Positions 47,014 through 54,914 of a stretch of 64,000 bases of DNA are shown piece after piece (position 1 is the first letter of the stretch; the number at the start of each line of letters is the position of its first letter). The notes beneath the pieces are model-generated. The model saw only the letters and a program-made list of their open reading frames with translations. It was not told where the DNA came from and did not search any database. Source of the stretch: Aromatoleum buckelii. GTDB taxonomy: Bacteria; Pseudomonadota; Gammaproteobacteria; Burkholderiales; Rhodocyclaceae. The DNA lies in contig NZ_WTVH02000008.1 in NCBI RefSeq assembly GCF_012910785.2, positions 558,001-622,000 of the forward strand, given 5' to 3'. Made by a program: the position numbers and the translations under genes.

Positions 47014-48147
47014 TCAGGGCGTCGCCGCGGTCGCCGCCGCAATGTCGCGCGCGTTGCCGGGTTCGACGCCGAGGGCTGCCGCGACGCCGGGATGCATGAC
47101 GCGACCGGCGCAGATGTTCAGCCCCTGCGCCAGATGCGGATCGTCGCGCAGCGCCTCGCGCCAGCCCTTGTCCGCGAGCGCGAGCACGTAGGGCAGCGTC
47201 GCGGCGTTCAGCGCGAGCGTCGAAGTCCGGGCGACTGCGCCCGGCATGTTCGCGACGCAGTAATGCACGACGTCGTCGACGACGAAAGTCGGATCGGCAT
47301 GAGTCGTCGGGCGTGAAGTCTCGAAACAGCCGCCCTGGTCGATCGCGACATCGACGACCACCGTGCCCGAGCGCATCCTGCGCACGATGTCGCGCGTGAC
47401 GAGCTTCGGCGCCGCGGCACCGGGCACCAGCACCGCGCCGATCACGAGATCGGCGTCGAGCACGGCGGCTTCGATCGCATCGGTGCTCGCGTGCAGCGTG
47501 TGCAGCTGCGTGCCGAAGCGCTCGCCGACGCGGCGCAGGACTGCCACCGAGCGGTCGACGATCGTCACCGCGGCACCCATGCCCAGCGCGATCAGCGCGG
47601 CGTTGCTGCCGACGACGCCGCCGCCGAGGATCACCACCCGCGCCGGCTCGACACCCGGCACGCCGCCGAGCAGCAACCCGCGCCCGCCGGCCGCTTTCTC
47701 GAGACAATGCGCGCCCGCCTGCACGCTCATCCGCCCGGCGACTTCGGACATCGGCGCGAGCAACGGCAGCCCGCCGTCGGCGTCGCCGACCGTCTCGTAC
47801 GCGATCGCGGTAACGCCGCTCGCGAGCAGGTCGTTTGCCTGTTGCGGGTCCGGCGCGAGGTGGAGATAGGCGAACAGCACCTGGCCGGCGCCAAGGCGCA
47901 CGCGCTCGGCGGGCTGGGGCTCCTTGACCTTGACGATCAGTTCGGCAGCGGCATACAGCGCTGCCGCATCGTCCTCGATGCGCGCCCCCGCGCGCCGGTA
48001 GTCGTCGTCTCCCGCGCCGATGCCGCGCCCCGCGTCGCGCTCGACGATCACTTCGTGGCCGTGCGCGACGACCTCGCGGACGCTCGCCGGCGTGAGCCCG
48101 ACGCGGTATTCATGGACCTTGATTTCCCTCGGTACGCCGACAAGCAT
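47014..48147 (-). CDS. ald: Alanine dehydrogenase
   Basis: 377 residues. Oxidative deamination of L-alanine to pyruvate with NAD+. Motifs: VGVPREIKVHEYRVGLTPASVREVVAHGHEV at the start, IVKVKEPQ (substrate Lys), FAYLHLAPD (catalytic His), Rossmann VVILGGGVVGSNAALIALGMGA and VVVDVAIDQGGCFETSRPTTHADP. GGGAGG lies at proper spacing to ATG 48147. Divergent from the cobalamin-binding-like gene. Part of the local amino acid catabolism set. Confidence 0.95.
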   Translation of the reverse strand: MLVGVPREIKVHEYRVGLTPASVREVVAHGHEVIVERDAGRGIGAGDDDYRRAGARIEDDAAALYAAAELIVKVKEPQPAERVRLGAGQVLFAYLHLAPDPQQANDLLASGVTAIAYETVGDADGGLPLLAPMSEVAGRMSVQAGAHCLEKAAGGRGLLLGGVPGVEPARVVILGGGVVGSNAALIALGMGAAVTIVDRSVAVLRRVGERFGTQLHTLHASTDAIEAAVLDADLVIGAVLVPGAAAPKLVTRDIVRRMRSGTVVVDVAIDQGGCFETSRPTTHADPTFVVDDVVHYCVANMPGAVARTSTLALNAATLPYVLALADKGWREALRDDPHLAQGLNICAGRVMHPGVAAALGVEPGNARDIAAATAATP

Positions 48148-48255
48148 GTTGAACCTCCCGCGCAGGTGGCCGGACGCCGGCGGGCGCGACTCGGGCAGCG
48201 GCCGGACTGCCGCATCGCCTACAATCGCAGTCTTTCCCGGCGACCGCCTATCGAA

Positions 48256-49086
48256 ATGCAAGTATCCACGATCCCGCCCGAATCTGCCGCCCTCGAAGAC
48301 GCCGCCGGCGTCGTGCACCGCCGCGCCGAAGGGCCGGTGCGCATCGTGTCGCTGGTGCCGTCGCTGACCGAACTGGTATGCGAGCTCGGTCTCGCCGACC
48401 AGCTCGTCGGACGCACCGGCTTCTGCATTCATCCACGCGACATCGTCAGGAAGGTGGCGAAAGTCGGCGGCACGAAAGACGTCAGGATCGACGCCGTGCG
48501 CGCCCTCGAAGCCACGCACCTGATCGTGAATATCGACGAGAACCGGCGCGAGACGGTCGAGCGGCTCGCCGCTTTCATCCCGAATGTCATCGTCACCCAT
48601 CCGTGCACGCCCGAGGACAATTTCGGGTTGTACCGGCTCTTCGGCCGGATCTTCGATCGCGACGCCGAAGCGGACCGGCTGGCCGCGGATCTTGCCGCCG
48701 CGCTCGATGCCGCACGCGCCGTGGCCGCGTCGCTGCCGCCGGAGCGGGTGCTGTACCTGATCTGGCGCGAGCCGTGGATGAGCGTGTCGCGCGACACCTA
48801 TATTTCGGCGACGCTGCGCGCGGTCGGCTGGGAAACCGTGCCGGACGAGACATCGAGCCGTTATCCTGAAATCGCCTGGCAGGCGTCGGCGGTCGTGGCC
48901 GCGCAACGGGTGCTGCTGTCGTCCGAACCCTACCGTTTCCGCACGTTGCATCTGGACGAGGTCGCGCGGCTGTCGGGCCGGCCTGCTGCACTGATCGACG
49001 GCAAAATGACGTCGTGGTACGGCAGTCGCGCCGCGGCCGGGCTGCGCTATCTCGCGCGGCTGCGGGAGCGGCTCGCAGTCGAGTAG
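48256..49086 (+). CDS. Helical-backbone metal receptor / cobalamin-binding (BtuF-like) protein without signal peptide
   Basis: 276 residues, type III periplasmic binding protein fold: RIVSLVPSLTELVCELGLADQLVGRTGFCIHP, VGGTKDVRIDAVRALEATHLIVNIDENRRE and the long helix DAEADRLAADLAAALDAARAVAA joining two lobes. Unlike BtuF or FhuD it has no obvious signal sequence or lipobox from the chosen ATG 48256, and no ABC permease or ATPase is adjacent. A TACAAT -10-like element is 31 nt upstream. The stand-alone cytosolic type is common in betaproteobacteria; its ligand is unknown. Confidence 0.82.
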   Translation: MQVSTIPPESAALEDAAGVVHRRAEGPVRIVSLVPSLTELVCELGLADQLVGRTGFCIHPRDIVRKVAKVGGTKDVRIDAVRALEATHLIVNIDENRRETVERLAAFIPNVIVTHPCTPEDNFGLYRLFGRIFDRDAEADRLAADLAAALDAARAVAASLPPERVLYLIWREPWMSVSRDTYISATLRAVGWETVPDETSSRYPEIAWQASAVVAAQRVLLSSEPYRFRTLHLDEVARLSGRPAALIDGKMTSWYGSRAAAGLRYLARLRERLAVE

Positions 49087-49136
49087 GGGTAGGGAAAGTT
49101 CGCGGGTTCGCGGGCCGCGTCGACGCTGCAGCCGAG

Positions 49137-49613
49137 TCAGCGCGAAGCGAACGCCTGTGCGAAGTTTTCCGGCGTCAGCACCGCGAACAGCGACCGCAGC
49201 AGCCGGTGGCGGTTGAGCTTCAGCAACGCCTTGTCGCGGCTGACGAGATGGCTCGCTTCGCCGTCGCGCGCGATCTCGAGAAACTTCTGGTCGTCGCGGT
49301 CGCGGCACAGCGGCAGTGCGGGCAGCGCCTGCGCCGGTGCGTCGCCCAGGGCGGGGCCGTCACCGTCGGGGAGTAATGTGACGCGCGCCACATAGCCGGC
49401 GAGGATCGTCGCTTGGCGTTCGGCAGCGACGCCGAACTGGCGGTACGCGAGAACGTGGCGCAGTTCGTCGAGTGCGTCGGCGCGCGTGACGAGGGTGAGA
49501 TGGCCGCTCTCGATCGCATCGCGCAGGCGCATCAGCGCCGGGTCTTCGAAAAGCCACAGCGCCATGACGGTGTTCGTGTCGAGGACGACGCGCGGGGAGG
49601 GAAGGTCGGGCAT
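49137..49613 (-). CDS. PIN-domain nuclease-like protein (PIN_3 family)
   Basis: 158 residues. Opens with VVLDTNTVMALWLF (first acidic residue and N of the PIN active site), a central glutamate-bearing helix LDELRHVLAYRQFG, then CRDRDDQKFLEIA and SRDKALLKL, which supply the remaining acidic residues. PIN_3 proteins are often named VapC-like toxins. No small antitoxin reading frame lies in the 76 bp upstream, so it appears solitary here. Could be a housekeeping RNase rather than a toxin. Confidence 0.85.
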   Translation of the reverse strand: MPDLPSPRVVLDTNTVMALWLFEDPALMRLRDAIESGHLTLVTRADALDELRHVLAYRQFGVAAERQATILAGYVARVTLLPDGDGPALGDAPAQALPALPLCRDRDDQKFLEIARDGEASHLVSRDKALLKLNRHRLLRSLFAVLTPENFAQAFASR

Positions 49614-49643
49614 CGAGTCTTCAGAGGGTGGTGGTCGACGGCA

Positions 49644-49667
49644 GCGAGGGGGCCGCAGCCCCCTCGC
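49644..49667 (-). terminator. Strong GC hairpin between phaC and the PIN gene
   Basis: Perfect 10-bp stem GCGAGGGGGC / GCCCCCTCGC with loop CGCA (as read on the plus strand), 23 bp beyond the phaC stop. No T-tract on either side, so a factor-independent terminator is uncertain. Confidence 0.45.
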
Positions 49668-49689
49668 GATGTGCGACCGGCGACTCGCG

Positions 49690-51513
49690 TCAAGCCGCTT
49701 GGTTTGCGTCGAGGCGGACCTTCACGAAGGAGCCGGGAGCGTCCTCGATCGGCTTGAGCTTGCCTTTCGCCGGGTCACGCGCGTCGACCTGCTCGGGATC
49801 CTGCGGCACGACCCATTCCTGCCAGTCGGTCCACCACGATCCCTGCTGGTGCTGCGCGCCTTCGAACCACGCGTCGGCGTCCTTCGGCAGCTTTGCCGAC
49901 GGATTCAGCCAGTAGCCGTACTTGTTCGACGCCGGCGGGTTGACGATGCCGGCGATGTGGCCGGAGCCGCCGAGCACGAAGCGCACCGGGCCGCCGAGCG
50001 CCTGCGCGCCCGTGTAGGTGCTTTTCCACGGCGCGATGTGGTCTTCGAGCGTCGAGATGAAGTAGCACGGGATCTTGATCTTCGACAGATCGATCGGCAC
50101 GCCGTCGATGACGATGCCGCCCGGCTCGACGAGCCGGTTTTCCATGTACATCGTGCGCAGGTAGTAGCTGTGCATCTTCGCCGGCATGCGCGTCGAGTCG
50201 GAGTTCCAGTACAGCAGGTCGAACGGGAACGGGTCCTTGCCCATGAGGTAGTTGTTCACGACGAAGGACCAGATCAGGTCGTTCGCACGCATCATGTTGA
50301 ACGTGCCGGCCATCTCGGAACCTTCGAGGTAGCCGCGCTCGAACATCTTCTTCTCGAGGCTCGATACCTGGCCCTCGTCGATGAACACGCCCAGTTCGCC
50401 CGGCTCCGAGAAGTCGATCATCGTCGTGAAGAACGTCGCCGTCGCGATGCGCTTGTCCTTCTTCCCGGCGAGGTACGCGAGCGTCGTCGCCAGCAGCGTG
50501 CCGCCGAGGCAGTAGCCGCAGACGTTCACCTCCTTCTCGCCAGTCTGCTTCTCGATCGCGTCGAGCGCGGCGACGATGCCTTCGTGCACGTAGGACTCGA
50601 AAGTCTTCTCGGCCAGGCGCTCGTCGGGGTTCACCCACGACACGACGAACACCGTGTGGCCCTGGTCGACGCACCACTTGATGTACGAATTCTTCTCGCG
50701 CAGGTCGAGGATGTAGAACTTGTTGATCCACGGCGGCACGATCAGCAGCGGGCGCTTGAGCGCTTTGTCGGTGCGCGGCGTGTACTGGATCAGCTGCATC
50801 ATGTCGGTCTGGAACACGACTTTGCCCGGCGTCGTCGCGACGTTGCGGCCGAGTTCGAACGCGGTCGTGTCGGTCATCTTGACGCGCAGCTGGCCGCCGC
50901 CGTCTTCCATGTCGCGCAGCAGGTTGTTCAGGCCCTTGATCAGGTTCTGGCCGTTGTTCTTGACGGTCTCGCGGAACACTTCGGGATTCGTCAGCGCGAA
51001 GTTCGACGGCGACAGCGCGTCGATGTACTGGCGCGTGAAGAAGTTCACTTTTTTCTGCGAGTGCTCGTCGAGCCCTTCGACGCAGCACACCGTGTCATGC
51101 ACGTGGCGCGCGGTGATCAGGTACGACTGCTTGATGAAGTCGAACAGGAAATGCTCTTCCCACTGCTCGTCCTTGAAGCGCTTGTCGGTCTTCTCCGGTT
51201 GCGCGATCGGGGCACCGTGCATGCCCATGACGCGCAGCATCGAATGCTGCCACAGCGAGAAGTAGTCCCACACCAGGTTCATCTGCGACTGGGCGAGCTT
51301 GTAGGGATTGGCCAGCAGCTTGGCCATCATGTCCATGAACGCCTGCGCGATGCCCAGCTCGTCGCTGGGCGTGGAGACGCCTTTCTTGAGCTGGCGCTGG
51401 ACGTGTTCGCTGATCAGGTGCGAAGCGCGCTGCGCGACTTCGGCGTAGGTCTTGGCGACCTCCTTCGGATCCGGCAGCTCGGCAAATACATTCTCGGGGG
51501 TGGGTGCAGCCAT
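49690..51513 (-). CDS. phaC: Class I poly(3-hydroxyalkanoate) synthase
   Basis: 607 residues. Polymerises (R)-3-hydroxyacyl-CoA into storage granules. The lipase-like box GYCLGG carries the catalytic Cys; the catalytic Asp region is STLEDHIAPW and the His is in GGSGHIAGIVNPP. N-terminal ~190 residues with NPYKLAQSQMNLVWDYFSLWQHSMLR match class I synthases. Neither phaA nor phaB is adjacent, but a thiolase is present 3 kb away. A sequence with AGGAG precedes ATG 51513 by a normal distance. Confidence 0.96.
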   Translation of the reverse strand: MAAPTPENVFAELPDPKEVAKTYAEVAQRASHLISEHVQRQLKKGVSTPSDELGIAQAFMDMMAKLLANPYKLAQSQMNLVWDYFSLWQHSMLRVMGMHGAPIAQPEKTDKRFKDEQWEEHFLFDFIKQSYLITARHVHDTVCCVEGLDEHSQKKVNFFTRQYIDALSPSNFALTNPEVFRETVKNNGQNLIKGLNNLLRDMEDGGGQLRVKMTDTTAFELGRNVATTPGKVVFQTDMMQLIQYTPRTDKALKRPLLIVPPWINKFYILDLREKNSYIKWCVDQGHTVFVVSWVNPDERLAEKTFESYVHEGIVAALDAIEKQTGEKEVNVCGYCLGGTLLATTLAYLAGKKDKRIATATFFTTMIDFSEPGELGVFIDEGQVSSLEKKMFERGYLEGSEMAGTFNMMRANDLIWSFVVNNYLMGKDPFPFDLLYWNSDSTRMPAKMHSYYLRTMYMENRLVEPGGIVIDGVPIDLSKIKIPCYFISTLEDHIAPWKSTYTGAQALGGPVRFVLGGSGHIAGIVNPPASNKYGYWLNPSAKLPKDADAWFEGAQHQQGSWWTDWQEWVVPQDPEQVDARDPAKGKLKPIEDAPGSFVKVRLDANQAA

Positions 51514-51534
51514 CTCTCTATTGCTCCTGTTTTT

Positions 51535-52563
51535 TCATGCAATGCGTTCGAATCGGATCGTGCCGTCGTCGCTGGTCAGCCTGCGAGCCTCGTTTCTTTT
51601 GACGAGGTAGTTGAGGTGTGCGATCGCTTCTCCCATCGCGAACATGACCTGGTGCGTGTCCAGTTCGCGGGGAAACAGTGTCGAAAGGACGTCCGCAGCG
51701 CTGCCGGGCGTTACGATCGCGCCCAGCAGTTCGTCGCAGCGTTCACGGTGGTGCGTTTCGAGCTGTGCGATTCTTGCCCTGATGCCGCGGAATGGTCGAC
51801 CATGTGATGGTAGCACGAGCGTATCGTCGGGCAAGTCCTTGAAGCGATTCAGCGAATCGAGGAACCAGCCGAGCGGATCGTCATTCGGTGTTGCCGCATA
51901 GACGCTGACGTTCGTCGAAATGCGCGGCAGCAGCATGTCACCCGAAACGAGTATCCCCAGCTGCGCGCAGTACAGGCTCGCGTGCTCGGGCGCATGACCA
52001 TATCCTACGATGACGCGCCACTCGTGGGCGCCGATCGCCACGACATCGCCGTCGAACAGGCGGTGGTAGGCCGTGGGGAGCGTCGGCACGCCACGGCGAT
52101 AACCGTTGCCGCGATCGACGAGTGCCGCCTGGCGCGCGTCGTCGAGTCCATGGCTGCGGAATTGCGCGACCATGTCGGTGACCGAATATCCGGGCAGCTG
52201 GTTCCATATCGCGTGGCCGTACAGGAGCTCGCCCTGCGTCATCCAGACTGGCGCGTCGTCGCGCGCGGCGAGCCAGGTCGCCAGGCCGAGATGGTCGGGA
52301 TGGTGGTGGGTGACGACGACGCGGCCGACCGGACGCCCGTCGTTCGCGATGATCGTGTTCCAGTGCTCGCGCACTTCATCGAGGCCGAAGCCGGAGTCGA
52401 TCGCGGCGAGCGTTTCGCCGTCGTCGAGCAGCCACAGGTTGATGTGGTCGAGGGCGAATGGCAGCGGCATCCGCACCCAGCTCACCCCCTTCGCCACGGG
52501 AAGTGTCTCGCCGCCGGCAGGGGTCTCGCTGAACGGATACTGCAGTTCGGTAAGACGGGTCAT
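51535..52563 (-). CDS. MBL-fold metallo-hydrolase
   Basis: 342 residues. Metallo-beta-lactamase fold with the HxHxDH motif in VVTHHHPDHLGLATWL, followed by the second metal set (YGHAPEHASLY and SGDMLLP) and SHGRPF. A C-terminal helical domain (LFPRELDTHQVMFAMGEAIAHLNYLVKRNEARR) is typical of a betaproteobacterial group near acyl-CoA genes. ATG 52563 has CGGAGAG about 8 nt upstream. It lies 21 bp upstream of phaC on the same strand, so it is likely co-transcribed with it, and diverges from the MerR-type regulator. Confidence 0.9.
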   Translation of the reverse strand: MTRLTELQYPFSETPAGGETLPVAKGVSWVRMPLPFALDHINLWLLDDGETLAAIDSGFGLDEVREHWNTIIANDGRPVGRVVVTHHHPDHLGLATWLAARDDAPVWMTQGELLYGHAIWNQLPGYSVTDMVAQFRSHGLDDARQAALVDRGNGYRRGVPTLPTAYHRLFDGDVVAIGAHEWRVIVGYGHAPEHASLYCAQLGILVSGDMLLPRISTNVSVYAATPNDDPLGWFLDSLNRFKDLPDDTLVLPSHGRPFRGIRARIAQLETHHRERCDELLGAIVTPGSAADVLSTLFPRELDTHQVMFAMGEAIAHLNYLVKRNEARRLTSDDGTIRFERIA

Positions 52564-52701
52564 CGATTTCTCTCCGTTGGACGGGGCAAGCAATCGCCGA
52601 TTGCTCAAACCCCTCAATTCTGATTAACTTTTCTGCTCTCTCAGAGCGGCTGCTTGCGCTGGACGCAATGGACCAGGCCGTTTTACTTCGGGCACCGATC
52701 A

Positions 52702-53139
52702 ATGGCAAGCGAACAAACCTACACCATTACCGAACTCGCGCGCGACTTCGACGTGACGCCTCGGGCGATCCGCTTCTACGAGGACCAGGGGCTGCTGAAA
52801 CCTTCCCGAGCCGGGCGCACGCGCATCTATTCCAAGTCCGACCGCACTCGCCTCAAGCTCACGCTGCGCGGCAAGCGCCTCGGCCTGTCGCTCGCCGAAA
52901 TCAAGGAATTGCTCGAGATGCACGGCGGCGTTCGCAATCCCGCCGCTCAGCTGGTGCGTTTCCTCGTCGTGCTCGCCGACCGCCGCGAAGCGCTCGAACA
53001 GCAGCGCGAGGACATCGAGGCGGTGCTCGGCGAGATCGCGATGCTCGAAAAACAGTGCTCCGACTTGCTCGGCCACGACCCAGGCGGCGCCGCGGCTGCC
53101 CGTGCCGAGATCGTGCGACGCATGCGTAGCGGGACTTGA
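52702..53139 (+). CDS. MerR-family transcriptional regulator (LiuR-like)
   Basis: 145 residues. Winged-helix N-terminus (YTITELARDFDVTPRAIRFYEDQGLLKPSRAGRTRIYSKSDRTRLKLTLRGKRLGLSLAEIKELLEMH) then a coiled coil (residues ~75-125) for dimerisation. It lacks a metal-binding Cys cluster except one C-terminal Cys. The sequence and the downstream acyl-CoA genes resemble LiuR, which controls leucine/isovalerate or fatty acid catabolism. A repeated ACGT site just downstream is its likely operator, suggesting control of the operon that begins at 53214. Confidence 0.9.
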   Translation: MASEQTYTITELARDFDVTPRAIRFYEDQGLLKPSRAGRTRIYSKSDRTRLKLTLRGKRLGLSLAEIKELLEMHGGVRNPAAQLVRFLVVLADRREALEQQREDIEAVLGEIAMLEKQCSDLLGHDPGGAAAARAEIVRRMRSGT

Positions 53140-53155
53140 TTTTTTTCACGATTAG

Positions 53156-53174
53156 TTTACGTTGACGTAAACGT
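53156..53174 (+). promoter_or_regulatory. Candidate MerR/LiuR operator of the acyl-CoA operon
   Basis: TTTACGTTGACGTAAACGT: three ACGT cores at exact 6-bp spacing (53159, 53165, 53171), with TTTACGTTGACGTAAA palindromic except for its two central bases. It lies 40 bp upstream of the thioesterase start. TTGACG within it could serve as a -35 hexamer. Confidence 0.65.
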
Positions 53175-53213
53175 AATAACAACTGGAAATTAAACGCCCG
53201 ACGGGGAGACGCG

Positions 53214-53681
53214 ATGAGATACGAGCTGCCGATTTTCCAGCCCAAAGACCCGGGGTATGCAGATCGTGTCCGTGAAAGTTTCCGCCTGCAGCAGGCGATG
53301 GCGCTGATCGGCGCCGAACTGTCGGTCGTCGAGCCGGGTCACGTCGAGATCCACCTGCCGTTCAAGCCGGAAATCACGCAGCAGCACGGCTTCATCCATG
53401 GCGGCGTCGTCGGGATGATCGCGGACTCCGCGGCCGGCTACGCGGCGAACACGCTGACGCCGGCCGGCACCAGCGTGTTGACCGTCGAATACAAGCTGAA
53501 CCTGCTCGCGCCGGCCGACGGCGAACGGCTCGTCGCGCGCGGCGAAGTCGTCAAGCCCGGCCGCACGCTGCTGATCACGCGCGCGGAAGTGTTCGCGATC
53601 AGGCGCGAGCAATGGACGTTGTGCGCGGTGATGCAGCAGACGATCATGGCGATGCATGGCCGGAAGGAAGGGATCGAGTGA
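53214..53681 (+). CDS. Hotdog-fold thioesterase (PaaI family)
   Basis: 155 residues. Hotdog signature HGFIHGGVVGMIADSAAGYAANTL with the catalytic Asp in the helix, then VEYKLNLLAPADGERLVARGEVVKPGRTL. Hydrolyses acyl- or aryl-CoA thioesters. GGGGAGAC lies 5-6 nt upstream of ATG. First gene of the operon regulated by the upstream MerR-type protein; the next gene starts 55 bp later. Confidence 0.93.
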   Translation: MRYELPIFQPKDPGYADRVRESFRLQQAMALIGAELSVVEPGHVEIHLPFKPEITQQHGFIHGGVVGMIADSAAGYAANTLTPAGTSVLTVEYKLNLLAPADGERLVARGEVVKPGRTLLITRAEVFAIRREQWTLCAVMQQTIMAMHGRKEGIE

Positions 53682-53736
53682 TTTCAGCTGCCGCGGCGCG
53701 GCCGCGGTGTTGCAGGCAAAACTGAAGGAATTCTCT

Positions 53737-54876
53737 GTGCCAGTCGAACTTCGCGTGTTGGATGCCGATGACCGGGTGTGCCTCGACCACGTCCGCCAGT
53801 TCTTCCGCAACTATGCCGCTTCGATCGGCGTGGACTTGTGTTTTCAGGGTTTCGGCGACGAGATGGCGTCGTTGCCGGGAGCGTACGGAGGGGCGCAGGG
53901 CAGGCTTTTCTACGCCGAACTGGACGGACAGCCCGCGGGCTGCGTCGGCATCCGCCCGTTCTCCGACGGCATCTGCGAGATGAAACGCCTGTACGTCGAG
54001 CCGGCGCTGCGCGGCTTGGGCGTCGGCCGCGAACTGGTCCTCGCGGCGATCCGGGCGGCGAAGGAAATCGGTTACCGCCGCATCCTGCTCGACACGCTGC
54101 CGACGATGCGTATCGCCGTGAAGCTGTATCGCGAACTCGGTTTCACCGAGGCGCCGGCCTATTACCCGACGCCGGTCGAAGGGACGCTTTTCCTCGCGCT
54201 GGACCTCGAGAACTGGTCCGAGGAGGAGGTCGCGAACGAAAACCTGTTCCACCTCTTCGATTACAACCGCGCCTGGGCGCGCCAGATGCAGCAGATCGAC
54301 CCGGGTTTCTTCGAGAAACTGTCGAAGCTGCAGTCGCCCGAATACCTGTGGATCGGCTGCTCGGATTCCCGCGTGCCGGCGAACCAGATCATCGGCCTGC
54401 TGCCGGGCGAAGTGTTCGTGCATCGCAACGTCGCGAACGTCGTCGTGCATACCGACCTCAACTGCCTGTCGGTGATCCAGTTCGCCGTCGACGTGCTGAA
54501 AGTCAGGCACATCATGGTTGTCGGCCACTACGGCTGCGGCGGCGTGAAGGCGGCGCTCGGACGCGAGCGCGTCGGCATCGTCGACCTGTGGCTGCGCCAC
54601 GTGCAGGACGTGCACGTCAAGCACCGCCAGGCGGTCGATGGGCTGCCGCCGGAACTCGCGCACGACCGGCTGTGCGAACTGAACGTGCTCGAGCAGGTCG
54701 TCAATGTGGCCCAGACGGTGGTCGTGCAGGACGCCTGGCAACGCGGCCAGCCGCTCGCGGTGCATGGGTGGATCTACGGGCTGAAGAACGGCCTGGTGCG
54801 CGATCTGGGCCTCAACGTGACGCGCCCCGAAGACGTGATGCCGCGCTATGTCGCGGCGCTCGAAACGCTGGCCTGA
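53737..54876 (+). CDS. GNAT acetyltransferase-beta-carbonic anhydrase fusion
   Basis: 379 residues from GTG 53737, which has AAGGA 7 nt upstream. Residues ~1-158 are a GNAT domain with the acetyl-CoA loop RLYVEPALRGLGVGRELVLAAI and YRELGFTEAPAYYPTPVEGTLFLAL. Residues ~168-379 are a beta-class carbonic anhydrase with zinc ligands C208, H264 and C267 and the Asp210-Arg212 dyad (CSDSR, VVGHYGCGG), so CO2 hydration should be intact. AGGAGGAGG at 54221-54229 at the junction resembles a relic ribosome binding site. An internal frame start at 53656 is less likely as it overlaps the thioesterase. Confidence 0.92.
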   Translation: MPVELRVLDADDRVCLDHVRQFFRNYAASIGVDLCFQGFGDEMASLPGAYGGAQGRLFYAELDGQPAGCVGIRPFSDGICEMKRLYVEPALRGLGVGRELVLAAIRAAKEIGYRRILLDTLPTMRIAVKLYRELGFTEAPAYYPTPVEGTLFLALDLENWSEEEVANENLFHLFDYNRAWARQMQQIDPGFFEKLSKLQSPEYLWIGCSDSRVPANQIIGLLPGEVFVHRNVANVVVHTDLNCLSVIQFAVDVLKVRHIMVVGHYGCGGVKAALGRERVGIVDLWLRHVQDVHVKHRQAVDGLPPELAHDRLCELNVLEQVVNVAQTVVVQDAWQRGQPLAVHGWIYGLKNGLVRDLGLNVTRPEDVMPRYVAALETLA

Positions 54877-54914
54877 GAGCCCGCTATCCCTACAAGTCGT
54901 ACAGGAGAGAAAGC

